A DNA stretch of 64,000 nt, taken from positions 32,180,852 to 32,244,851 of the forward strand of contig OZ010800.1 in assembly GCA_963932465.1 (NCBI GenBank). The letters are read 5' to 3'. Below, one piece after another: positions 45,190 to 56,419 of this stretch; positions within the stretch are counted from its first letter, which is position 1, and the number at the start of each line of letters is the position of its first letter. A model generated the notes under the pieces. The model was given only the letters and a program-made list of their open reading frames with translations. It was not told the origin of the DNA and did no database searches. The translations under genes and the position numbers were made by a program. This DNA comes from Maratus speciosus (Eukaryota; Arthropoda; Arachnida; Araneae; Salticidae).

Positions 45190-46500
45190 TGGTGTGCCCG
45201 TAGTACATACGAATATCTCGACCGAGTTCGTTGGCCAGCTTCATCCGCCATCTTGTTTCAAAATGGCGGCCATTTAAAAAAATTAAGAAATAAAAAAATT
45301 TAAATGAGATACCAAAAAATTGGAAAATGAAAAAGATTTTTTTTTTTGTATGTGTTTGACCTTAATACAAAGATTCCGGAACAGTTTTTCTTTCGAGTAT
45401 ATCTAAAAAAAAAATGGCTGAGTAATAGCATTTTGAATTTCTCTTGTGGCTGACATTTTAAAACGACTTGTTATTTGTCACGCGATAATAGGCGTATTTA
45501 TGAATCTATTTGGATGTAACTTGGTCTGTACATAGTACATACCAATGTCTCGACCGAGTTCGTTGGCCAGCTTCATACGCCATCTTGTTTCAAAAGGGTT
45601 GCCATTAAAAAAAAATTAAATTTAAAATTCAAAATGAGGTATTAAAAAATTGGAAAATGAAAAAGATTTTTTTTATGTGTTTGGCCTTGATACAAAGATT
45701 CCGGAGCAGTTTTTGTTTCTGAAAATTTGTTCTTTTGTTGATATCTTAAAAAATGGTTGATTTATAGCACTTTGAATTTTTAGCATGGCTAACATTTTGA
45801 AACGATCTTGTATTTGTCACGCGATAACACACGTATTCGCCTATTTCGATGTAAGAAGGCATGTGGATAGTATACATCAACACCTCGACCAAGTTCGCTG
45901 GCCAGATTCATCAACCATCTTGTTTCAAAATGGCGGCCATTAAATTAAAAAATATATATATATTTAAAGTGAGGTGCAAAAAAATTAGAAATTGAAAAAG
46001 GTTTCTTTCTTAAGTATTTGATCTTGATATAAGGATTCAGGAGCATTTTTTGTTTGTCTTTACCTTAAAAAATGGCTCAGATATAGCAGTTTCAATTTCT
46101 ATTGTGGGTGACATTTTGAAAAATCTGATTTTTTGCATGCGACAGCACTCCTATATATTAACCGATTCCGATGTGAGTGAGCATGTGCACAGCAATTACT
46201 AAGGTCTCGACCAAGTTCACTGCTTAGCCTCATCCACCATGTTGTCTTAAAATGACAGGCACTTTAAGAAATTGCCGAATTTGGCAGCCAAATATAAGTT
46301 ACTTTAAAGAAAAGCAGCTTGGATAAAGCTGACTAATTTCGCGAAATCCTCATTCATTATATTGATAAAAATTAGTATTGAATCTCCTATATTCGGTTTC
46401 CACTAAATTGAGCTTCGTGTGTTTGCATGATATAAGTTGGCTTTTTTTAAATAAAGATTATGAAAGCTGCCTCTTCCTCCCGGCACTGGCGGGAAGGACT
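45190..46500 (-). repeat. Tandem array of about 325-bp units (minus arm)
   Basis: Reverse complement of the array at 35686-37425. GGCCAGCTTCATCCGCCATC-type phrases lie at about 45231, 45568, 45899 and 46225 (spacing 326-337 bp). The outermost unit and flank (TTTCCACTAAATTGAGCTTC, CTCTTCCTCCCGGCACTG) match 35690-35960. The two arrays are thus an inverted pair with about 7.8 kb between them. Confidence 0.85.
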
Positions 46501-47460
46501 TTTTTTATGCGGTTTTATTCAGATTTATTAAGAATTAAAAATCCCAAATGCTATTTGACTCACGGTAAGTAATGCTAACGCAATGAAAAAAGCAGTGGTA
46601 CCCTTTAGATCGCTAGAGGGCGAGTTTTTTGTTACAAACGCGAATAACTAAATGTAAATAAGGAGATATAAAATAATTAACTTCAAATCCGAAAGGAAAC
46701 AACGACTTAAAACACTAAATCATCGTTATAGCGTAATTTGTAATTTCTGCTCGCTACACAAATAAACATGGATTATCTTTATCTATCTACTGAAAGTCAC
46801 AGCCCTTCGCGCTCATTGGCGCGATGTGATGGCGTCAAACCTACTCATTACGAGGCTAATGTTAGCCTCGCACTCACTAATCACAGACGAGAAAATTACC
46901 AGAGACTCGGTTGACTGGGCATTAACGGAAACGAAAATGTCAAAAATAAAATGAGTTTTCCCAGCAAAAAGAAAAGTGTTATTCACCTCGCCTTAATCAC
47001 ATTTATATTATGTATCAATTTAAAGATAATTGTTAGAACCGTTTTCGAGATTTTCAAATTAGGAACTTCCTTGATATCATACCAACGTTTTCACTTTAAA
47101 AATGGCTATTTAGATCTCAAAATATACTGCACGTAGAAATGTAAAAATTTCAGTATACGATTAGACTGCAGATATAAGACTGTTCTAGAAAATTCAGAAC
47201 AATAGGACCTATATCTGCTGAGTTATTAAAAGGCGGCTTTTCGTGTTTTCTTTGATGTCGAGTTAGCTGTATATATGAGTTCCGCAATCTACGAATTCTA
47301 CGATACGATACGATACGATGCGATTTTAGGCTTAAGGCTGCGTCACTCGGAATACTACCGTCTTCCATGATACAAATCTTCAATTTTTAACCGATTTGCA
47401 AGAAACTTGATGTACGTACGTTTCAGAACGTGGAAAAGATCACTGTTTACTACCCTTTAA
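46501..47460. other. Unassigned sequence
   Basis: No gene. Includes a short hairpin ACGAGGCTAATGTTAGCCTCG near 46850-46870 (partial) and a (GATAC)n-like run near 47305-47325. Confidence 0.4.
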
Positions 47461-47663
47461 GCGTCCTGCAAAAATTTTTACGTATGTTTAATGATTAATA
47501 AAATAATAGCTATGAAAAATATTTTTATGAGGATATGTTTATGATTATCGTGTATATTAATTTAACTTATGCACTGCAAAAAAAAAAAACATTAATGTCA
47601 ATTTTGTGTTAAATCAGCATTTGAATTCAAAGATTACGTGACGATAAAACACGGTTAGGACGC
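47461..47663. mobile_element. Small TTAA-flanked MITE (GCGTCCT ends)
   Basis: TTAA at 47457-47460 and 47664-47667. Inverted ends GCGTCCT (left) and GCGTCCTAACC (right, on the other strand). Length is 203 bp. The ends are short, so the call is moderate. Confidence 0.5.
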
Positions 47664-47667
47664 TTAA

Positions 47668-48735
47668 AGTGTTAAAAAATTATCAGACCACTTTTTATCC
47701 CTTTTTCTACAACCTTTCATAATTTAACATTATAGAAATATCTCTTTTTAAAATATTTAACTCAATCGTTTCTTTCCTGTTGCCACACCCTAAAAAATGA
47801 CACAATAATGTGAACAAAAAATAAGGATATCGCGTGTAATTTGTTTTTCTTTGCCAATAAAAATTCCTATATTCTTGCTATATTGTTGCATTTTTGAAAT
47901 TGGCGTCATTCTAAACAGAAAATGCACATTTTTTTTATATATATAAAATAAAAACTTTATAAGAACGGTAAAATGACGTAGCACCGCAATTTGAATGTTT
48001 TTTTTTTTAATTAATGCATCTACATTAATACAGACAGTCAAATTTCATGAAAACAATTTAGGGAAAAAAAGGCTAGATGTGACGTCATATTCTATCAAAT
48101 ATTCTCAACGTGTAGTTAAACACACTGTAAATAAATGGCTCCTATATTTTGTTTCTACTTCGATTGTATACTACAGCCATATCTTATAACTCTACGTTAT
48201 AGCTAAGTGCTGTATTGGTTTAGATTAAGTGTAACATTTTCTGTGATTTATAGTAAAAAGTGAGCAGTTATTTCCTTTTCAAAAAAAATTCCTTGATTTA
48301 TGTAACGATTTAAAATTTCTGGAAAATGACATCATTTCACCTAATCATTGCAGATTTAATTTCTATTAATGAAAAAGATAAGTTTACGTTTAAGAATGAT
48401 GTTTTATTTAGAGTGGAAACCCCCTTGATCTAATAGTTAAATTAAAGCTTATAATTACACGTAAAGTGAAGGTTTTAGTTTTAAGCAAATAAAATCTGAA
48501 ATTTTCCAAATAAAATTTCGGTAACTGCTACCTCATTTGGATGCATTTACTGTATTTTCCCCCGTATTGTGAGAAATCGTATACTTCTGTTACGCGTACC
48601 AAAGAAAACATACATTTTAATTTTAAAAGTTAAAACAAATAACACAATTGTGTCAAAAGAACATAACTTTTCTGAATTTAAATTTCGTGAGTTCATAAAT
48701 TAGAAGTAAAAATGTGAGTTTTACCATTAACATCA
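47668..48735. other. Unassigned AT-rich sequence
   Basis: No gene or repeat boundary recognised. Frames 47790-48041 (-) and 47995-48189 (+) are short and AT-rich. Confidence 0.4.
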
Positions 48736-48785
48736 AGTTAAGGCTGTTCATAAAGTTAAGGCTGTTCATAAAGTTAAGGCCGTTC
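48736..48785 (+). repeat. 18-bp tandem repeat at a MITE end
   Basis: AGTTAAGGCTGTTCATAA starts at 48736 and 48754, and a changed third copy starts at 48772. It is the left terminal sequence of the adjacent TTAA element, repeated. Confidence 0.9.
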
Positions 48786-49159
48786 TCAAACCCAAAAGAG
48801 CAACTTTCTGACACATTTTTTAATTCATTTTTGTTCGAAAATTGGCAGGAGTTCTTATTTAAAAACTATGTAATCGAAAGATAATTTCCATTTTTTGGTA
48901 AAGGCATAAGATATTTCAGTTGGTGTTTTGAACTGAATTTCGGACGCAACACCGCGATAAAAGAGAAAAACAGGTCGTCACGTGACCACAATTGCTTATA
49001 ACACGATAAGTAATTTATTTATTAAAAAAAATGGAAAACTCATTTCAATTCCAAATTCCTTTAATAGTCAGGCCTACATATTTTAAGCCTTTGCGTTTTC
49101 TGAGTCAGAAAATGTGTCAGGAAGTTTCGCGTTGTTGAGCAGGGAACTGGAGAACTACC
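48778..49159. mobile_element. TTAA-flanked MITE
   Basis: TTAA at 48774-48777 and 49160-49163. Inverted ends GGCCGTTCTCAAACCC and GGTAGTTCTCCAGTTCCC, and further inward CTTTCTGACACATTTT pairs with CTTCCTGACACATTTT. Length is 382 bp. Confidence 0.65.
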
Positions 49160-49163
49160 TTAA

Positions 49164-49789
49164 GCATTATTGCAGGTTAGTATTTTGTAATCGAGCTGCA
49201 TGCCAGATATTCGCTTAAAACATAAGTCATTCTATATTGTTTTAAACAAAAATGCATGCCATAGTAGGTGTGAGGCACATTCAATAAAATACGAATACGC
49301 CAACTAGCGCAAAGCCGGATTACTGAAGACTAACACATCTGTACTTAAAGAGACAAAAAAATTTCTACATTTTTCATTCAGATAATAAGACTAATCTTTT
49401 ATAATTGGGTTCACGTGATTATATAACTTTCCCCTATAATTCTATGAATAAGCAACGGAGAACAATATGTTACGCACTAAAATCTTCCCTGAAAATCTAA
49501 TAGTGCAAGTCGCATGAAAATACGTTCTGAAGAATTCAAGTTATATGCACCCGGATCGAAATTCCAATTTGCATTTTATATACTTATTACATTATTCTGA
49601 AGAGTTTGATTTGATATCTGTTAAACACGTGTTTTATTTTATTTTATTTTTGGCGTTTTAATTTCGTTTGCCAATTTAGTTATTGAATATTACACGAAAA
49701 CAAGAAAATTCTGAATTATTTACAATGTTTTTGAACAATTGAGTTAATATTTTTTAATTGGGTTGCAAGAATATTTAAAAAATTTTCAT
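49164..49789. other. Unassigned AT-rich sequence
   Basis: No gene or repeat ends recognised. Confidence 0.4.
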
Positions 49790-50318
49790 ATTTGAAAATA
49801 ACTTTAAAATACATAAAAAAAATCTGTAAATTCAGATAAACATTACAAACAAATATTACTGAAAGTACTTTTGTTTTCTATAAGACGTTGGAACAACCAA
49901 ATGTACGATGTTTAGAGGTTAAATTACAGTAAAAAGGGAATTTATTGTTGTGTTAGGTTGTTGCCACCGAAAATATGATACCAGCGTTACTCATAGACAT
50001 GTCTTTTCTTTATACTACTGCATTAAGGGTAAACAGGTTCATAATTCGTAATTGGGTTTCACGCACCTTTAAAAATATCCATTCTTGAAAATTACTTTAA
50101 AATCTATTAAAATAAGAAAATTGAGATACAATTTAAAAAAAAAGATTCATTTGAAAGAACTCTTTTCTATTCGACATTGTAAAAAATAACTGTGTGATGT
50201 TTAGAAGTTGGGAAAATTGCAGTAAAGGCACAATCTATGGGTTACAATTTATGTGTTACAATTTATGATGCACAATTTATGCGCACTGACATAGTGTTTT
50301 TACTTTATAATGCAGATA
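49790..50318 (-). repeat. Helitron 5'-end-like sequence in two partial tandem copies
   Basis: Two blocks, about 49800-50040 and 50090-50318, share the layout GATGTTTAGA-GTT ... GCAGTAAA ... TTTACTTTATAATGCAGAT (minus strand reads ATCTGCATTATAAAG). They resemble the subterminal 5' region of the 24146-27309 Helitron (GGATGTTTAGAAGTTTAA, CTTTATAATATAGATAGGG). A mariner sits at the right edge. Confidence 0.45.
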
Positions 50319-51589
50319 TTGGGTGAGTGCAAAAGTTCTACCCGTTTTGAGCATAAGTAAATGTCAAGCGAAATACAGTCGTTACAGCTTATGTTTCGAG
50401 ATCAGGGAAGTGAATAATAACGCGTAGAGTAGTAGAGCATGTATAGGCACAACATTTGTCAGAAGAACTCATGCGGAACGGGAAACAACATAGCAAGCAA
50501 GCAAAACCACGTCAGACATTGTTTACTGTAGAAGTATGATAAAACCGTTACAGCAGCCAGAGATTGTCACAGCATTTGTCACGTGTATGAGGAAGATGCC
50601 ATGGACGATAGCACATGCTACCGTTGGTTTAGGAAATTCTGAAACGGAGACAGGGGCTGTAAAGTTCATGCCCGTTTTTGATGCATATCAGTGGTTTCTG
50701 ACGAGAATATTGACACAGCCATAGCAGATTCCCCACATCAACAGTCGGAAAATTAGCTGAAATGTTCTCGGTACACAGAACAACAGTCCACAGACGGATG
50801 CATGCACTTGGTTTCATCAAAAAATTCGATCAGTGGGTATCACACCAGCTTACAGAAAGACAACGATAAAAGAGGATCAGCACCTGTTTTTCTTTGCTTC
50901 CCTGTAACAGTCAGGAATCATTTTGAACCGAATTGTAACGGGTGATGAGAAGTGGGTACTGTTCCGTAATGTGAAGCGTCGAAGGACCATGTGCCGATGT
51001 TGCAGAGGGTACTCCATCGACCTAAACAAGTGGACTCCATTCCAAAAATGTTTTGCTCAGTGTATGGCTTAATGATAGGAGAATAATCAACTAGGAGGTC
51101 CTCCTATCAAACCAAATTATCAAGGCAAACCCCTACTGCCACCAATTGGACAAATTGCGAGCAAATCTCACGTCTAGGTGGCCAGTATTCATCAATGGTA
51201 GAGGGTTTCTCTTTCAAAACGATTAACTCAGCCCCCATGTTGCTTTAAGGACTCGCCGAAAATTACTGGGCCTTAGTTGGGAACTTTCACCTTAGCCGGC
51301 GTATAGCCCCACCTTTGAACCTTCGATTTATCCCCTCATTTCATTGTTACACAACGGCTTTGCTCACCGAACCTTCAATAATGTGGAGACTGTAAAAACG
51401 GTGTTAAAACAGTATTTTGACTATAAAACAGAGGAGTTTTATCGACGTGGGATTAACTTACTGCCAGACAGATGGCAAGAGGTCATACATAATGATGGTG
51501 CATGCATGCATTCATATGTGCTTAACTTTTTGTGTTCTCCGCCTTTCTGTTTTATTGAGAAAACGGGTAGAACTTTTGCACTCCCCCAA
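50319..51589 (+). mobile_element. mariner element
   Basis: Inverted ends TTGGGTGAGTGCAAAAGTTC (left) and TTGGGGGAGTGCAAAAGTTC (right, reverse strand), both continuing into TACCCGTTTT. Flanked by TA at 50317-50318 and 51590-51591. Length is 1271 bp, the normal size for a full mariner. It inserted at the end of a Helitron-like fragment. Confidence 0.93.
50520..51520 (+). pseudogene. mariner transposase, many frame breaks
   Basis: The transposase that would cut and paste the element, now decayed. The N-terminal part shows EEDAMDDSTCYRWFRKF (helix-turn-helix region) near 50590-50640, followed by a stop and NGDRG. The C-terminal part (from about 51344) shows LHNGFAHRTFNNVETVKTV and EEFYRRGINLLPDRWQEVI, the conserved mariner tail. 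The catalytic core between them is broken over several frames, with multiple stops, so the aspartate triad cannot be read in one frame. It is close to expected full length (about 340 codons) but clearly dead. Confidence 0.85.
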
Positions 51590-51591
51590 TA

Positions 51592-51924
51592 TGTACAATA
51601 CAAACGAGAAATTTACTAAATGCTGCGCATTTTGATAGATTTTTTTTTCGTATTGCCAGGAAAATCACATATTTTTTTCTTACACCCGCCAAATATAAAG
51701 CGCATTCTGTTATTAAAGCTCAGGGTTTTTACTATGGTTGCGAGTTAATAACGTCACGTTTTCTGATTGTCTTTTTAACGATTTGTGGATCGGAATGTAC
51801 AAATTTCAGGCATTGTGATTGTCGTATTATTTCGTTTTAATTAGCTATGTGTGAACAACGTACGCTCAAACAGTGAATCCATAAGTGAAGATGGCGATAC
51901 ATTTAAACAAGTTGAAAATTGCAC
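51592..51924. other. Unassigned sequence
   Basis: No gene; repeat family A begins near its right edge. Confidence 0.4.
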
Positions 51925-52294
51925 ATGAAACGTAGCAAATGAGGCGCGTTCGTACTATAGCTAGTTTTATAAATATTTTTGCACCGCTTATTGTACTGAA
52001 GGCATATTTTAGTGCACTTCATAAGTGCATATATATTTTATTCTGTTCGAAAGGCTGTAACATCATTAAAATGCACTTGAAATCTTCTTTCCCATTGGCC
52101 GTAATGTAACGGAAAATTTTTGACTGTCCCTGTCAATAAACTATACATCCGATTTTCATAATATTTGAAATGACTCGACAAAATATTACAACAATTATAT
52201 ATCTAAAACTTCAAATCACTCGGTTGGGTAGATTTTACTCTGTTATATGCGGACGAGCAGACAGATGGACGAACTGAACGTCGACTATAAGTGC
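51925..52294 (-). repeat. Family A copy (minus)
   Basis: Reverse complement of 23400-23760 (AAATGAGGCGCGTTCGTACTATA, CATTGGCCGTAATGTAACGG, ACGGACAGAC-like microsatellite near 52255). Ends at ACGTATTTATTTAATTACG, where the duplicated segment begins. Confidence 0.7.
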
Positions 52295-52921
52295 TACGTA
52301 TTTATTTAATTACGAATGCACCTAAAAAGGGAAGAAAAAAAGGAAATAATGGACAATATTCGTTGATCTGAGTTGGAGGCTATAAAAACCACACAGTTTT
52401 GGAAAATAAAGCGACATGTTTCCGCAATAAAGCAGGGTGAAAAAAAATTAAATGTCTGAAATTAAAATATTTTACATTAATTGTGTTCGTGAAAGACAGT
52501 GATCATAAAAACAGGTCATTAATCAAACAAACAACCCCTTGGGGGGCGGTTAGATATAATGTATCCCATCTAATTTAAACAAGATTCGCACCAGAAACTT
52601 TTAACTAAATTTTATATTTTACTTTCTTCTATCTTTACAAGAAGAAAGTATTGGATTCATAAAAAAAATCGAACTTCGGTTTTTGACGGATTTACACGTT
52701 TTAAGAGTCAGAGAACTCGAAAAACATGTTTTTTTCAAAATATCTCTCTGTCTGTGTGTGTGTGACACAAATTTTGTGGGCGATCTATCTCAAGAACGAA
52801 CAGAATTTAACTAGCATCCTTCAGGCCGAAATGTCGGAGCATGTATTTGCATAAAGTTAAAAGATAGTATTTAAAAAATATATATTTTAATAATAATAAA
52901 GGACTTTACGTTGTAATATCG

Positions 52922-53866
52922 ATACAAAACAAATAGGTGTTGCTATCCAACGTACAATTTATACACAAGTTTAACATAAAACTCTACGTTTCGGTTTATT
53001 CTTTAAAACCTTCATCAGGAGAAAATTTTTCTAAAATATAAATCGACAACAAACTCTTTACATGCTACATTTTGAAATCAATTCAAAATTCAAAACATTC
53101 TAACGGAAATCTCTTACTCCCAAATAAAGAGTTCAGTGGCGCCATCTTTTAATCAAAGATGTAAACGAAGAAAGACTAGCTGAAAAAATGGAATTTTCAT
53201 TGACTTTTCAAAATTGAAAGCCATATTGCTGGTATGTGAAAGGAAACATTATCATTACACACTTCATGGTTTCTTAGACGAATTTCTAAAGATTCACGAA
53301 TAATAGCATTGCGCGGAATAACTTGTTTGGAAATAACTTTAGCATGGTCAAAGTCTATAAATGAAATGAGTCCTTTATGGTAGCTTCTTGAGAGTGCAGT
53401 AGAAAGTTTACGAAACTTCAAATCGTTTTTATGTTCTTGCAATCTTTCGAAAAATCGACGTTTAGTCATACCAATATAGGACGAGGTGGTCCCATCAGAA
53501 AATTTAAAGGGAATTTCATACACACCAGAAAAAGATGAAAAAGGAATTGGATCTATTTTTTTACACAGAAGATTAAACAAAGTCATAGAATTGGAGGCAA
53601 CGAGTTGAATGTTGAATTTCATGAAAGACTTTTTTAACTTTTCAAATAGGATAGGAAAATAAGGAACCTTTCGGTAAACTTGATGAAATTTGGGGGAGGG
53701 GGGATTAACGGAAACTTTATACTTATCAACCAATTTATAGATAAGGCTTGAATTAAAACCATGACATAATCCAATGTTAACGATGAAATTGATTTCATCA
53801 TCCAAAAATTCATCGGAACAAACAAGTAATGCACGCTGGATAAATGACCTAAATGCGGCAATCTTA
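52922..53866 (-). repeat. Inverted arm (pLTR-like) of the Penelope element
   Basis: Exact-length reverse copy of 55398-56342. On the minus strand it holds an open frame 53880-53197 that repeats the C-terminal 220 or so residues of the element's ORF, including the GIY-YIG domain, and the whole 3' UTR. The arm junction is at TAAGATTGCCGC. Confidence 0.95.
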
Positions 53867-53880
53867 CAATCAACAATCAT

Positions 53881-56067
53881 TTTCTTAAAGGTTTTGGAAA
53901 TCTGAAACGGAAATTTGAAGCTTCTAGCTTGGATAAGTGTATTAGAAGTAAGTTTTCATATGTTAACTTTTTATCATCAAGAACTTATGATTTATATTTT
54001 AAATTGGATTAAGCCACTTTCCAAACCCAATTTGACAAGTTTATCTATGCCGTTGAAGGTCTTAGATTCGCCCAGAGTAAGAATATCACGTTACGCCATA
54101 CTAAGAAAATTCATAGTTTATGTGTAAACTCGGATATTTCTCAACGTCCAATTGTCAAGCCTGTTCCTTTTGTCAACCTCTCCAGTAAAGTATTTTCATT
54201 GGAAGAAGAACGTTTGATTTCTTTAGGTAGCAAATATTCATTCCCTGCTATAATAAATAAGAGTGACTTTTGTTCAGATTTAGAAAGTATAATTCAAGTT
54301 TTACCAGTTTCTGAAAGAGAAATGGCCAGACATCAAGTTTGTAATATTAGCATGAAGTTTTTAAACAGTAAAATTCCTAATTGTAGAATTCCTCATGTCA
54401 TTTCAAAATTAAAGAAAGATTCTGACATTTTCTTTATGAAAACAGATAAATCCGGAAAAATTGCCGTTATAGATCAAGACCAGTATTTTTTGAAGATGGA
54501 TGAATGCATTCAAGAATTGTCATGCTCAACGCTTGTTAAAGATCCAAATCCTAAACTTTTTCGTAAAACACAGGAACTGATCAGAAATGGTGAATGGCCT
54601 ACTTCGATCAAAGATAAAATTAAATTAAACCCCACTGGGATTACCCCACGTATTTTCGCTCGTCTTAAAGACCACAAAACTGGTTTTCCATTTCGTCCTA
54701 TCGTTTCTAGGTGCCAAGGCCCGTTATATTTTGTTGAAAAAGCATTTGCATTTTTTCTTAAAAGTATTCTCCCCTCTTCAACTTTTTCTATCTCTTCTAC
54801 GTTGGAATTCATTAATCGAATTAAGGATTTTAATCTTCCTAATAATGCAATTTTGGCAAGTTTTGACATTGTGTCATTGTTTCCGTCCATCGATGTGGAA
54901 GAAGTTATTCTTTCCATAGGCTTATCCATTGATGGGTTACCTCATTTAAGTGATAATATGAAATTTTCTATTAAGTCGGGCTTAAACTTAATTAAGGAAA
55001 GTAATGTATTTATTTTTAAAGATAAATATTTTAAACAGCAGAAAGGAGCTCCTATGGGTTCACCTATTTCTAGTATTCTGGCAGAATTCAAATTGCGTCC
55101 TTTAGAAGAACTCATCTTTAAGAAACTTTTTCCTATACCTTCATTATGGTTACGGTATGTCGATGACATTTTTATTATCTGGGAAGATGGAAAACAATCC
55201 TTAGAAAATTTTTTTGACGAAATTAACCAACTTGATAACAATATTAAGTTCACGATGGAGTTAGAAAACAATAACTCGCTTCCTTTTCTTGATGTTCTCC
55301 TTATCAAAGAAAACAATTGTTTAAAACGGAAAATTTTCCGGAAATCTATGAAATTAAACAATGTTATTCCCGTCACTGCAGCTGCCCCATGGAATTATAA
55401 GATTGCCGCATTTAGGTCATTTATCCAGCGTGCATTACTTGTTTGTTCCGATGAATTTTTGGATGATGAAATCAATTTCATCGTTAACATTGGATTATGT
55501 CATGGTTTTAATTCAAGCCTTATCTATAAATTGGTTGATAAGTATAAAGTTTCCGTTAATCCCCCCTCCCCCAAATTTCATCAAGTTTACCGAAAGGTTC
55601 CTTATTTTCCTATCCTATTTGAAAAGTTAAAAAAGTCTTTCATGAAATTCAACATTCAACTCGTTGCCTCCAATTCTATGACTTTGTTTAATCTTCTGTG
55701 TAAAAAAATAGATCCAATTCCTTTTTCATCTTTTTCTGGGGTGTATGAAATTCCCTTTAAATTTTCTGATGGGACCACCTCGTCCTATATTGGTATGACT
55801 AAACGTCGATTTTTCGAAAGATTGCAAGAACATAAAAACGATTTGAAGTTTCGTAAACTTTCTACTGCACTCTCAAGAAGCTACCATAAAGGACTCATTT
55901 CATTTATAGACTTTGACCATGCTAAAGTTATTTCCAAACAAGTTATTCCGCGCAATGCTATTATTCGTGAATCTTTAGAAATTCGTCTAAGAAACCATGA
56001 AGTGTGTAATGATAATGTTTCCTTTCACATACCAGCAATATGGCTTTCAATTTTGAAAAGTCAATGA
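53881..56067 (+). CDS. Penelope reverse transcriptase with GIY-YIG endonuclease
   Basis: Single protein that copies and inserts the element. The frame is open from the arm junction (53881), except for one TAA at 54010-54012; after that it is open to TGA-preceding 56067. Reverse-transcriptase motifs in order: KTDKSGKIAVID, RLKDHKTGFPFRPIVS, ILASFDIVSLFPSIDV (first catalytic Asp), GAPMGSPISSILAE and LRYVDDIFIIW (catalytic YVDD). The C-terminal GIY-YIG nuclease reads GVYEI...SYIGMTKRRFFERLQEH. No ATG is obvious for the full protein; the first part is truncated at the arm. The single stop and truncated start make activity doubtful, but all catalytic residues are present. Similar proteins are telomerase-related. 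Confidence 0.9.
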
Positions 56068-56419
56068 AAATTCCATTTTTTCAGCTAGTCTTTCTTCGTT
56101 TACATCTTTGATTAAAAGATGGCGCCACTGAACTCTTTATTTGGGAGTAAGAGATTTCCGTTAGAATGTTTTGAATTTTGAATTGATTTCAAAATGTAGC
56201 ATGTAAAGAGTTTGTTGTCGATTTATATTTTAGAAAATTTTTCTCCTGATGAAGGTTTTAAAGAATAAACCGAAACGTAGAGTTTTATGTTAAACTTGTG
56301 TATAAATTGTACGTTGGATAGCAACACCTACTTGTTTTGTATATATATTTTATTTTCATGTTTACTGTTTAATAGTATAAAAGTAAGTTTGAAATGACAG
56401 ACGCCAAATTTCATCTTCA

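Larger units (their letters stand above)
52890..56340 (+). mobile_element. Penelope-like element with inverted arms
   Basis: Flanked by ATATATATTTTA at 52878-52889 and 56341-56352. The second copy of the host duplication (near 59990-60010) shows the site unoccupied. Arms 52922-53866 (minus) and 55398-56342 (plus) are 945 bp each, align without gaps and encode identical protein over the shared coding part. The left side has a 32-bp extension (52890-52921) outside the arm; a short extension on one side is known for Penelope. The element is therefore recent and probably of the head-to-tail-rearranged type typical for this class. Confidence 0.92.

Noticed and set aside
46850..46872. Short GC-containing hairpin GAGGCTAATGTTAGCCTC
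   Set aside because: Stem of about 8 bp without flanking repeats or target duplication; could occur by chance.
53197..53880. Separate minus-strand gene of 227 codons
   Set aside because: It is the inverted arm of the Penelope element repeating the C-terminus of the main ORF, not an independent gene.
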